In this document: positions 1-6,787 of the stretch, one piece after another
Numbering within the stretch: the stretch's first letter is position 1
How the letters are laid out: each line of letters begins with the position of its first letter
Origin: Marinilactibacillus psychrotolerans
GTDB lineage: Bacteria; Bacillota; Bacilli; Lactobacillales; Carnobacteriaceae_A
NCBI RefSeq assembly: GCF_900101525.1
Contig: NZ_FMZD01000021.1
Coordinates: forward strand, 1-39,924
Direction: 5' to 3'
Length of the DNA stretch: 39,924 nucleotides
Translations under genes and position numbers: made by a program
Notes under the pieces: model-generated
Databases searched by the model: none
What the model saw: only the letters and a program-made list of their open reading frames with translations
What the model was told of the DNA's origin: nothing

Positions 1-1
1 A

Positions 2-244
2 CTAGGCTACTTACCTTTTGATAAAGAAGGTGCAGAATTACTATTTCACTTAATATCAGATTTTTACGAAGAGAAAAGTTTGATTATCACAACGAACCTG
101 GAATTTAGCTCTTGGAGTAAAGTGTTTCAAGATTCAAGATTGACCAGTGCACTAGTGGATCGGTTGATTCATCACGCTCATATCTTCACTTTTGCGGGCA
201 CAAGTTACCGGTATACCAATGCTTTGTCTCAATTAAGAAATTAA
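2..244 (+). CDS. istB: IS21-family helper ATPase IstB, C-terminal part only
   Basis: The first 80 codons of the window are open from the left edge and end in TAA at 242-244. The translation includes the stretch SLIITTNLEFSSW, then DRLIHHAHIFTFAGTSYR, the usual C-terminal signature of IstB, the AAA+/DnaA-like helper of IS21 transposases (SxxITTN sensor segment and the DRLxHH region). The Walker motifs and the istA transposase gene would lie to the left of the window. In IS21 elements IstB helps IstA choose and join the target. The fragment has no internal stops, so the copy may be intact, but that cannot be judged from here. Confidence 0.85.
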   Translation, partial: LGYLPFDKEGAELLFHLISDFYEEKSLIITTNLEFSSWSKVFQDSRLTSALVDRLIHHAHIFTFAGTSYRYTNALSQLRN

Positions 245-256
245 CTAAATGGGAAC

Positions 257-294
257 TGCAAAGTTATGGATAAATTTCCTGCACTCTTATGGAT
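257..294 (+). repeat. Right-end terminal repeats of the IS21-like element
   Basis: Two direct copies of TGCA-N3-TTATGGAT start at 257 and 280, 23 bp apart, just downstream of the istB stop. IS21-family ends carry multiple short terminal repeats that bind the transposase, so position and pattern fit the right end of the element. The outermost terminal bases and the target duplication cannot be fixed without the left end. Confidence 0.5.
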
Positions 295-460
295 TTTATT
301 CTTGCAAAATACACTTTCCCAATACTCCTATCAAAGACAACTATTTTCGACTTTATCGTATTATATATTTTCCTAGTATATTCATCTAATATTTTTTTGC
401 CAAGCAATGCATAGCTTAAACTTATAAATCAAACTGTCTTTCAATTATACATTAGATGCT

Positions 461-508
461 ATAAAAGCAATGAGTGTTAATGATTATATTAGCACTCATT
501 GCTTTTAT
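461..508 (-). terminator. Rho-independent terminator of the small HTH gene
   Basis: A 16-bp perfect inverted repeat (ATAAAAGCAATGAGTG at 461-476 against 493-508) lies about 30 bp downstream of the minus-strand stop at 539. An A-rich 5' side gives a U-rich 3' end on that strand. It separates the HTH gene from the IS21 remnant. Confidence 0.7.
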
Positions 509-538
509 CGTTTATTTATTTTTTTGAATAAGGTACAT

Positions 539-757
539 TCACTCTTCTTCTTCATTCTCCTGTGTCCTTTTAAAAATATATTCGATTTCATATTCAGGAA
601 AAAAAGCGTATTTTACTTTCACTGCTTCCCCGAATTTAAAATCTGAATCTCCATTTATCTTTTCTCTGACTGTTTGATACCTTATATGTAATAAATCAGC
701 GATATCAACAAGTGAGACTCCTTTTTCTTTACGAATTTTTTCAAAATTATTTAACAT
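539..757 (-). CDS. Small HTH (XRE/Cro-like) regulator
   Basis: This 72-residue protein is essentially one helix-turn-helix domain: helices around residues 5-12, 17-24 (VSLVDIADLL) and 28-34 (RYQTVREKI), followed by an acidic tail ending QENEEEE. The start has a strong AAAGGAGGT site about 6 bp upstream. It is transcribed divergently from an HTH-S24 repressor (949-1578), and three matching inverted repeats lie between them, the layout of a phage CI/Cro-type switch. No integrase or structural phage gene is nearby, so it may be a domesticated or orphan switch. That the two proteins compete for the same operators is inference. Confidence 0.75.
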   Translation of the reverse strand: MLNNFEKIRKEKGVSLVDIADLLHIRYQTVREKINGDSDFKFGEAVKVKYAFFPEYEIEYIFKRTQENEEEE

Positions 758-773
758 CTTTCTACCTCCTTTG

Positions 774-787
774 TACGATTTTTCGTA
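774..787. promoter_or_regulatory. Operator O1 of the HTH/S24 pair
   Basis: TACGATTTTTCGTA is a perfect inverted repeat (TACGA-N4-TCGTA). It sits 17 bp upstream of the start of the small HTH gene, just before its ribosome binding site. The same motif recurs at 836 and 894. Confidence 0.6.
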
Positions 788-835
788 TTAAAAAGTTATG
801 CCCTATGACATATTTAGCAACTGACTTCATCATAA

Positions 836-849
836 TATGAATTTTCGTA
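836..849. promoter_or_regulatory. Operator O2 of the HTH/S24 pair
   Basis: TATGAATTTTCGTA matches O1 with one changed base in the left arm. It lies in the middle of the divergent intergenic region, 62 bp from O1 and 58 bp from O3. Confidence 0.5.
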
Positions 850-887
850 CTTGTCAACATTAAATAACGATTGTGTTAAAAAGAATA

Positions 888-916
888 TTGATATGCGATT
901 TTTCGTATGCTATTGT
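888..916 (+). promoter_or_regulatory. Promoter of the HTH-S24 gene with operator O3 in its spacer
   Basis: TTGATA (888-893) and TATTGT (911-916) are separated by exactly 17 bp. That spacer contains the third operator copy, TGCGATTTTTCGTA (894-907). A protein bound there would block RNA polymerase, so autoregulation is the simplest reading. Confidence 0.6.
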
Positions 917-948
917 TTTATTAACTACAAAAAAAACGGAGACACGAT

Positions 949-1578
949 ATGAATAGAGAAGAAAAATTAAAAACTATGATATTAAAGAGATTCGGAACAG
1001 TAAAAGAATTTTCGAGAGCTGTCGGTTTACCTTATACCACTATACGTTCCATATTAGAAAGAGGCATTTTCAATGCGAAACTAGAGAACGTAATCAAAAT
1101 CTGTAAAGGGTTGGGGATTTCTTCAGAAGAATTGATTGATCAAAAAGATTTTGTAATGGAAGGTTCTTCAGCATTTTATAGTGATTATACACATTCTAAA
1201 TCAACAAGTTTATTTGATGATTTAAATGATCTTTCTGAGATAGACAAAGTTGAACTCCCTGATTTAATTCTGGGACGATACGCTGGTACCGAAGACATTA
1301 TATTTTCTCGTATGTCCGAAAGATCTATGGATAAATTGATTCCTCTTAATTCATTGATTGGCATTAAGCCAGTCGAGCTAGCTGATCTTAATAATGAAGA
1401 TATCGTTGTCTACAGTCATCAGACTGAGCGTAGTATCAAGCATGTTTATAAAATAGAAAACAAACTCATTTTAAAACCGGCATCCCATGATCCAAAATTC
1501 ATTGATTCAGTATTTGAAATGACCGATACTGAACTCAATATTTTAGGTAAGATTGTATTATATATTGTTGAAAAATAA
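949..1578 (+). CDS. HTH-S24 (CI/LexA-like) repressor
   Basis: This 209-residue protein has an N-terminal XRE-type HTH (residues about 5-65, with TVKEFSRAVGLPYTTIRSIL) and a C-terminal S24/LexA-like fold (about 105-207). Ser126 in ERSM occupies the place of the catalytic serine of the usual GDSM, and Lys164 in RSIKHVY is a candidate for the catalytic lysine. An Ala-Gly pair at 112-113 is present but lies closer to Ser126 than in LexA, so self-cleavage is not assured. The gene is divergent from a small HTH gene with three shared operators, one inside its own promoter. Likely role: repressor of a small regulatory switch, possibly damage-responsive. The stop is 25 bp before the next gene, so cotranscription is possible. 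Confidence 0.85.
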   Translation: MNREEKLKTMILKRFGTVKEFSRAVGLPYTTIRSILERGIFNAKLENVIKICKGLGISSEELIDQKDFVMEGSSAFYSDYTHSKSTSLFDDLNDLSEIDKVELPDLILGRYAGTEDIIFSRMSERSMDKLIPLNSLIGIKPVELADLNNEDIVVYSHQTERSIKHVYKIENKLILKPASHDPKFIDSVFEMTDTELNILGKIVLYIVEK

Positions 1579-1603
1579 CTGTGGCACATACTGGAGGAGT
1601 ATT

Positions 1604-2137
1604 ATGAAAAGGAAAGTCGTACTATTCATTGCTATGAGTCTAGATGGATATATTGCTAGAAAAAATGGTTCAATAGATTGGTTAGATACTCATGTTGTTG
1701 ATCCAGTCGAAGATTTTAGTTACGAGAATTTTTACAGTACCATAGATACAGTTATCATGGGACGAACAACTTATGATCAGGTAATCAACGAACTTTCTCC
1801 TGGTTTTTATCCTTATGAAGATATTCAATCTTACGTGTTGACATCAAGACCAGCTCAACCAAAAAAGCATGTCAAATTTATCAATGAAGAAATTTCTGAA
1901 CTTATACTGCATCTGAAAATGGAAGCTGGTAAAGATATATGGATCGTTGGCGGACATTCTATTATCAAACCACTCTTGCAGCATAATCTGATTGATGAAT
2001 TCAGAATTACGATTATCCCCACTTTATTGGGAAACGGTATTCCTTTATTCGACTCTTTCCAAGATGAAATAAAGTTGCACCAAGTTAACTGCTATGTACA
2101 AAATCAACTAACTTATCTTCACTTCATTCGCAAATAA
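1604..2137 (+). CDS. Dihydrofolate-reductase-like (RibD C-terminal family) protein
   Basis: The start at 1604 is preceded by GGAGG at 1593-1597; an in-frame start 51 bp further upstream overlaps the previous gene and has no such site. The 177-residue product opens with KVVLFIAMSLDGYIARKNG, contains TVIMGRTTYDQV and ends with WIVGGHSIIKPLLQ and PTLLGNGIPLF, the standard order of the RibD-C/YwjB-YyaP branch of the DHFR fold, which binds NADPH. The substrate is unknown for this branch; true DHFR and RibD are longer or differ in motifs. It may be cotranscribed with the HTH-S24 repressor. Confidence 0.85.
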   Translation: MKRKVVLFIAMSLDGYIARKNGSIDWLDTHVVDPVEDFSYENFYSTIDTVIMGRTTYDQVINELSPGFYPYEDIQSYVLTSRPAQPKKHVKFINEEISELILHLKMEAGKDIWIVGGHSIIKPLLQHNLIDEFRITIIPTLLGNGIPLFDSFQDEIKLHQVNCYVQNQLTYLHFIRK

Positions 2138-2150
2138 AAATATACATTAA

Positions 2151-2190
2151 AGCCATCATAAAAGTGTGATTTCAGACTTCTATGATGGCT
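2151..2190. terminator. Bidirectional terminator between convergent genes
   Basis: AGCCATCATA (2151-2160) pairs with TATGATGGCT (2181-2190), and an inner AAGT/ACTT pair extends the stem. It lies between the convergent reductase and YeiH-type genes. Confidence 0.6.
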
Positions 2191-2201
2191 ATTTCTTATG
2201 G

Positions 2202-3224
2202 TTAAAATTGTAAAATGTAAATAAATGCTACTGCAGCAACGGTCTGAAGTACACCCACTGATAATCCATAAACAAGGAAACGTGGCCCTTCTTTAATAAA
2301 CTTCCTAAAATCAAGCCGTAACCCGATTGCTGCTAAGGCAGTCATTTCAAACCAAGTACTAATATAATCAGTAGAATCAATAATTACTGTAGGAATCGTA
2401 AATATACTATTCAAGATACAAATAATCAAAAATCCTAGTACATACCAAGGAATTGGTAATTTTTTCGTTTCATTGTTATTTAACTGTTCTCCCGTACTTT
2501 TCTGTACTTTCTTTTTAAAGAGTAAAACAACTGCGATCAGCAAAATAATCCGTGTAATTTTGAAAAGCATAGCGTATTTGACTGTTTCTGGTCCAATTAA
2601 ACTAGCTCCTGCTACAACCTGTCCTACTGACTGTAAGGTCCCTCCAAGTAAAGCACTTTTGCTTAATAGATCGTCTCCAAAAAGAGCTACTCCTAGAAAT
2701 GGTAGAGAAAGCATCATTACAGTTCCCATCAAGTTAACTAGTGTTATCACTTGACCTTTTTCTTCATCATCTGCTTGAATAGATGGTGCGATAGCTCCTA
2801 TTGCAGAAGTTCCACAAACGGCATTTCCTCCAGCCATCATCAAAGTCATTTTCTCACCAAAACCGAGTTTTTTCCCGATAAGATAGGTTCCTATAATGAC
2901 AGTAGTCATCATCAGTATGACATACACCAATCCCTTAAATCCCATCTCAACAATAGTCTGAAACGTAACAGTAAAACCTAGTAAAACTACTGCATATTCC
3001 AACAACCTACTTTCTGCAAATTTTGTTCCTTTAGATAAAATGGATTGCTTAAATACTGTATTACCTAGAACTATACCAAATAAAATCGCAATGGTTGCTC
3101 CTCCGATTTGTGGGAAAAGTGTTGCCATATTCTTTGAAATTACCGCAACTATTAATGCAATCACTATCCCAGGAACAACTGGATATGTATTGGATAATTC
3201 TTTTAGCTTATTCTTAAAGTTCAT
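2202..3224 (-). CDS. YeiH/UPF0324-family membrane transporter
   Basis: This protein of about 340 residues has some ten hydrophobic segments and the family features AILFGIVLGN, AVVLLGFTVTF, AGGNAVCGTSAIGAIAP (about 131-147) and GGTLQSVGQVVAGA. The family is annotated as putative sulfate or sulfonate exporters; the substrate of this member is not known. I place the start at the ATG ending at 3224 because GGAAG lies 5 bp upstream of it and only 2 bp from the alternative TTG at 3227. A TATAAT-like -10 lies on the minus strand at 3251-3256. In many bacteria a LysR gene sits beside yeiH; here the divergent neighbour is a PadR gene. Confidence 0.85.
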   Translation of the reverse strand: MNFKNKLKELSNTYPVVPGIVIALIVAVISKNMATLFPQIGGATIAILFGIVLGNTVFKQSILSKGTKFAESRLLEYAVVLLGFTVTFQTIVEMGFKGLVYVILMMTTVIIGTYLIGKKLGFGEKMTLMMAGGNAVCGTSAIGAIAPSIQADDEEKGQVITLVNLMGTVMMLSLPFLGVALFGDDLLSKSALLGGTLQSVGQVVAGASLIGPETVKYAMLFKITRIILLIAVVLLFKKKVQKSTGEQLNNNETKKLPIPWYVLGFLIICILNSIFTIPTVIIDSTDYISTWFEMTALAAIGLRLDFRKFIKEGPRFLVYGLSVGVLQTVAAVAFIYILQF

Positions 3225-3331
3225 CAACTCTTCCTTTCTTTAATAGAACCATTATACTCGTTTTTTTAGTTGATTTTCATATACTAATCGCTTACATATA
3301 AAAAAAGTCACTTTTTACTAAAATTATTTTA

Positions 3332-3389
3332 TTGACTTAACTATCGAGCTTCGATATACTTTGTTTACAATATATATCGAGGTGCGATA
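3332..3389 (+). promoter_or_regulatory. PadR-operon promoter with two operators
   Basis: TTGACT (3332-3337), a 17-bp spacer and TATACT (3355-3360) form a near-consensus promoter. TATCGAGCTTCGATA (3342-3356) overlaps its spacer and -10. A second copy, TATCGAGGTGCGATA (3375-3389), covers the GAGGTG ribosome binding site, three helical turns (33 bp) downstream. The arrangement predicts autorepression by the PadR protein. Confidence 0.75.
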
Positions 3390-3391
3390 GT

Positions 3392-3712
3392 ATGATCAAA
3401 ACTGACTTACAGAAAATATATATGCCTATGACTGAGACAGCCTTTTATATACTTCTTTCTTTGCAAGAACCAAGGTATGGATATAGTATTATGCAATTTG
3501 TTGAAGAGCTAACTTCTGGAAGGATACAGTTCGGAGCTGGAACCATGTATGGAAGTTTATCTAAATTAAAAAAAGATGGTTTAATTGAAATTATTAAAGA
3601 AGAAAATAAACGTAAAATATATCAGACTACTTCGCTTGGAAATGACTTATTAAAAATTGAAAAAGAAAGAATTAATGAATTATATTTAAATGCAGAAAGG
3701 GTGAAAGATTAA
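3392..3712 (+). CDS. PadR-family transcriptional regulator
   Basis: This 106-residue protein has the PadR winged-helix sequence: AFYILLSLQEPRYGYSIMQFVEEL, GAGTMYGSLSKLKKDGLIE and YQTTSLGNDLLKIE. It lacks the long C-terminal dimerisation domain, as in PadR-s2 regulators that control small membrane-protein or ABC-transporter operons. It starts at 3392 behind GAGGTG, and its stop codon overlaps the start of the next gene by one base, so the two are translationally coupled. Two TATCGA-N3-TCGATA-like operators in the promoter point to autorepression relieved by a ligand, often an envelope-active compound in this family. Confidence 0.9.
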   Translation: MIKTDLQKIYMPMTETAFYILLSLQEPRYGYSIMQFVEELTSGRIQFGAGTMYGSLSKLKKDGLIEIIKEENKRKIYQTTSLGNDLLKIEKERINELYLNAERVKD

Positions 3713-4254
3713 TGGAAAAGAAAGTCATCAAATTCATCACAGCAGATAATTTTGAAAAAGAAGAAAACTATTTAGAAGAAATGTCAAAAAAGGGTTGGCA
3801 TTTTACTAAATATAAAGATTTTCGCTACTTTTTTGAATCCGGTGATTCTAATGATGTCATTTATCAAATCGATTATCATAGTTCTTACGAGGGAGATAAA
3901 GAAGATTATTTACAATTATTCAAAGACAGTGGTTGGACACTTGTATTCACCTATCCCATTTTCGATGGCGAGTGGTGCTACTTTAAAAAGCAGAAAACTT
4001 CAGATGAATCCTCTAAAATCTATACCGATAATGATTCAAAAATTGAATTATTTAGTAAAATCAGAAAACTCTGGGGAACTTTTGGTTTAATCATATGCTT
4101 ACTTTTCTTACCAATTACTTTCATTTCGGGTATTCTCACAAGTAACTCCTTCTTAATTTATTTTGTTCTGCTTATGTTCACTTTTATAGCTTTATTATAT
4201 TTAAAAATGGTCCTTAATTTAACTAAAAAAATTCATCAATTACGCAAAGAATAA
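3712..4254 (+). CDS. DUF2812 membrane protein
   Basis: The N-terminal 100 residues carry the DUF2812 signature (ENYLEEMSKKGWHFTKYK, YQIDYHSSYEGDKEDYLQLF, GWTLVFTYPIFDGEWCYFKK), a soluble domain found almost always beside PadR regulators. Two membrane helices follow at about residues 122-142 and 147-167, then a short basic tail. The start overlaps the padR stop by one base. The pair is probably a self-contained envelope-sensing module; the biochemical role of DUF2812 is not known. Confidence 0.85.
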   Translation: MEKKVIKFITADNFEKEENYLEEMSKKGWHFTKYKDFRYFFESGDSNDVIYQIDYHSSYEGDKEDYLQLFKDSGWTLVFTYPIFDGEWCYFKKQKTSDESSKIYTDNDSKIELFSKIRKLWGTFGLIICLLFLPITFISGILTSNSFLIYFVLLMFTFIALLYLKMVLNLTKKIHQLRKE

Positions 4255-4270
4255 TATTAATCTAAAAAAG

Positions 4271-4297
4271 GAGAATAGCCCATAATGGGTTATTCTC
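4271..4297. terminator. Bidirectional terminator
   Basis: GAGAATAGCCCAT pairs with ATGGGTTATTCTC around a one-base loop, flanked by AAAAAAG on the left and TTTTTAA on the right. It serves the convergent DUF2812 and prenyl synthase genes. Confidence 0.8.
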
Positions 4298-4319
4298 TTT
4301 TTAATCTATTATTCAATGT

Positions 4320-5297
4320 TTATAGTTCTCGATAAAGCAAGATTTCTGTTAATTCCTTAATATCCTCTTTGCTTTTCCCGTCAGGTAATTGATCAATCAG
4401 CTTAAGTGCTTTATTCGTATACCGTTCAGCTAGCTGAAATGCCTCTCTAATTCCTTGTGTATTCATTAATTCCTTACGGATCTCTATAAAATCTTGTTCT
4501 GTATACTCTGTTTTAGCAAATTGTTTCTTGAAAAACACCGGTGAACGTTTCATAGAAAAAAGGATTGGTGCAGTATAAATGCCATTTTTCAAGTCCTGGA
4601 ACATAGTTTTTTCCCATACTGCATCATCTTGGGTATATTCTAATAAATCATCCATCAGTTGAAATGCCATTCCAATTTGAACACCAATTCGGTAACTCAA
4701 CCATTGATCTTTTGTAGACATGTTACTTTCCATCGCCCCGCCAAAACAAGCTAGTGCATATAATTCAGCAGTTTTTCCACGGATTTGCGTCAGATAGCGG
4801 CGAATCGTCATTTCTTGATTATAAGATTGGTCTAACTGATGTAGCTCTCCTCCAATTACTCTCTCCATGGCTCGAGTAAGTATACCTTGCACATCTATTA
4901 TTTGACGGTAAGGATGTGTCATTCTAAAGCAGACCGAAAGCAGATAGTCCCCGGCGTACACTGCAGACTTTTTTCCATGAGCCGCTTGTATAGTAGGAGT
5001 TCCTCTCCTTATATCCCCTTCATCAATGATATCATCGTGAATCAGTGTTGCATTATGAAAAACTTCAATTGCTGCAGCCATCACTCTTGCTCTTTCCGGT
5101 TCACTCTTTGGCCCTAATTGCGAAAATAGCAACGAATAAGCTGGACGTATCATTTTTCCACTAGACTGAAAAATACCTTTTGCCGCATCATTCACTTGCT
5201 GATTACGTATAAAAATCTTACTGAAAATCAATTGCCTAGTTTGCTTAAGTTCCTTTTCCAAGTCGGGAAATTCATCCCATATCGAGTGAATGCTCAA
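4320..5297 (-). CDS. Trans-polyprenyl diphosphate synthase (heptaprenyl-type, menaquinone side chain)
   Basis: This 325-residue protein has both aspartate-rich motifs of chain-elongating prenyltransferases: DDIID at 88-92 (first Mg site) and DDLLEYTQD from 216, plus GKMIRP at 48-52. The residues before the first motif (HNATLIHDDIIDEG) are those of long-chain synthases such as HepT/component II. The start is the TTG at 5297, with AAGGCGGGA a few bases upstream; no ATG fits the N-terminus. It is divergent from a MenA-type transferase and presumably makes the isoprenoid tail MenA attaches. No HepS (component I) gene is visible here. Confidence 0.85.
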   Translation of the reverse strand: MSIHSIWDEFPDLEKELKQTRQLIFSKIFIRNQQVNDAAKGIFQSSGKMIRPAYSLLFSQLGPKSEPERARVMAAAIEVFHNATLIHDDIIDEGDIRRGTPTIQAAHGKKSAVYAGDYLLSVCFRMTHPYRQIIDVQGILTRAMERVIGGELHQLDQSYNQEMTIRRYLTQIRGKTAELYALACFGGAMESNMSTKDQWLSYRIGVQIGMAFQLMDDLLEYTQDDAVWEKTMFQDLKNGIYTAPILFSMKRSPVFFKKQFAKTEYTEQDFIEIRKELMNTQGIREAFQLAERYTNKALKLIDQLPDGKSKEDIKELTEILLYREL

Positions 5298-5704
5298 AGC
5301 AATCCCGCCTTAATCTACAAATTTATTTAACTATTTTTGAAATAGTTTTATCTTTAAATCAGCTTCATTTTTATACATTAATATTAAAGAATGTAAATAA
5401 CTAATTCTTTTTGAGACCATGCAGATTTACAGCACGACACTATACTATTAATGAATTATAAAATCCGGTATATAGAATGATGTTTCAACTAATAGAACAT
5501 TATCCATAGCTTATCAAATATTTTTAAAATTTATTTATGTAAAACATTTGTTATCATTATACATTTGCAGTGCTAAATTGTCTAAAACAATGTTTTCATT
5601 ATAAGATTTCAAGATAGATTAGCGTTTTATATCATTGAATTCGTCTTATTCTGCTATACTGTAAGCACAATATTTATTCACATCTTAAACCAAAGGAGTC
5701 TACC
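5298..5704. promoter_or_regulatory. Divergent control region between prenyl synthase and menA-like gene
   Basis: No gene is seen in these 407 bases. On the minus strand TTTACA-N16-TATAAA (5397 down to 5370) can drive the synthase gene. Its leader contains the palindrome AACTATTT-TTG-AAATAGTT (5329-5347), a possible operator. On the plus strand TGCTATACT (5652-5660) is an extended -10 about 45 bp before the menA-like start, without a good -35. AAAGGAG at 5692-5698 is the ribosome binding site. Confidence 0.5.
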
Positions 5705-6655
5705 ATGTCTATTTCACAGTTTTTGAGGTTTGTTGATATTCGGACAAAATTCACGAGTATTCTTCCTGTTCTTTTAGGCGTTTTTTACACAATCTATTAT
5801 TTTGGAACTTTTAATTTACTCAATACCCTGCTTTTTTTTATTGCAGCCGTTCTGCTTGACTTCACTACCACTTCTATCAATGTCTTAGTTGATTATCAGA
5901 CAGCTGCATCAGAAGAATTTAAGAAAGAACACAATATTATTGGTAGAGAAAATATTTCCGAAAAACTAGTTGTAGTTTATATTTATATTATGCTCATTCT
6001 CTATTTCATTTTAGGTTTGATTCTAGTCTTTCGAACTAATCTGGTCTTGCTTCCAATTGGTATTATCTGTTCCATCATCGCGATTACGTATACTTATGGG
6101 CCGCTTCCGATTTCTAGAATGCCCTTAGGAGAGTTGTTTTCTGGTCCTCCTCTTGGGTTTGGCATTATCTTTATTGCCATATTCGTCAATTATAGAGATT
6201 CACTGATTCTAGCATTAAATTTCCAGAATTCAACATTTATGCTTCAAGGAGATTGGCTGACGATCTTAGCTATATTTTTTGTTTCTTTACCACAGGTTTT
6301 ATTAATCTCCAATATCGTTCTTGCAAATAACATCTGTGACTTGAAACAAGATATTGAAAATAATCGATTTACCATTGTTTTTCATATTGGTAAAGAAAAA
6401 AGTATTCAATTATATAATTGGCTAACTTACGGAAGTTATGTATTGTTCCTAGTACCAATCTTCATGGGGTGGTTACCCTTGATTATGTTACTTGTTTATC
6501 CAACAGTATTCTTTGCTCATAAGCAAGTACAGTTATTTAACAATAAACAAGAAAAAGCTGAAACCTTTATTACTTCGGTAAAATCTTTTTTAGCTTTCAC
6601 ACTAGTAGAACTTTTACTATTTGTAGTGGTTATTAGTTGGGCTTGGTTATCGTAA
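5705..6655 (+). CDS. menA: UbiA-family prenyltransferase, MenA-like (1,4-dihydroxy-2-naphthoate prenyltransferase)
   Basis: This 316-residue integral membrane protein has about eight hydrophobic segments. The two aspartate-rich motifs of the UbiA family are represented by INVLVDYQTA (59-66; a variant of NDxxD) and NNICDLKQDIENNRFT (about 209-224), and TYGPLPISRMPLGELF matches MenA. The reaction expected is transfer of a polyprenyl chain to dihydroxynaphthoate with decarboxylation, giving demethylmenaquinone. No other men gene and no methyltransferase is in the window. Divergence from a heptaprenyl-type synthase resembles the dmkA/dmkB pair of Gram-positives that make demethylmenaquinone for respiration or extracellular electron transfer. 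Confidence 0.85.
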   Translation: MSISQFLRFVDIRTKFTSILPVLLGVFYTIYYFGTFNLLNTLLFFIAAVLLDFTTTSINVLVDYQTAASEEFKKEHNIIGRENISEKLVVVYIYIMLILYFILGLILVFRTNLVLLPIGIICSIIAITYTYGPLPISRMPLGELFSGPPLGFGIIFIAIFVNYRDSLILALNFQNSTFMLQGDWLTILAIFFVSLPQVLLISNIVLANNICDLKQDIENNRFTIVFHIGKEKSIQLYNWLTYGSYVLFLVPIFMGWLPLIMLLVYPTVFFAHKQVQLFNNKQEKAETFITSVKSFLAFTLVELLLFVVVISWAWLS

Positions 6656-6700
6656 TAGTTATTCGTTTGACTTATCTTTAAATTAATTAAATTCAATAAA

Positions 6701-6735
6701 AAAACCGTAGACAACTCTAATCTGTCTACGGTTTT
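6701..6735. terminator. Bidirectional terminator
   Basis: AAAACCGTAGACA (6701-6713) and TGTCTACGGTTTT (6723-6735) form a 13-bp perfect stem with a 9-base loop between the convergent menA-like and S66 peptidase genes. Confidence 0.85.
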
Positions 6736-6787
6736 GATACGATATCTAATTATCAACAATCCTAATAATCAAAAATTTACTATATAG

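Noticed and set aside
1282-1287. Ala-Gly at residues 112-113 of the S24 protein as a LexA-like self-cleavage site
   Set aside because: It is only 14 residues from the catalytic-serine position, against about 35 in LexA, so it cannot be assigned as the cleavage site with confidence.
1553-1603. Upstream in-frame start of the DHFR-like gene
   Set aside because: It overlaps the HTH-S24 gene, lacks a ribosome binding site and adds 17 residues before the conserved MKRKVVLFIAMSLDGYIA start.
3302-3316. AAAAAGT-C-ACTTTTT as an operator between yeiH-like and padR genes
   Set aside because: It is a palindrome built mostly of A and T runs in AT-rich DNA, with no second copy; chance is a sufficient explanation.
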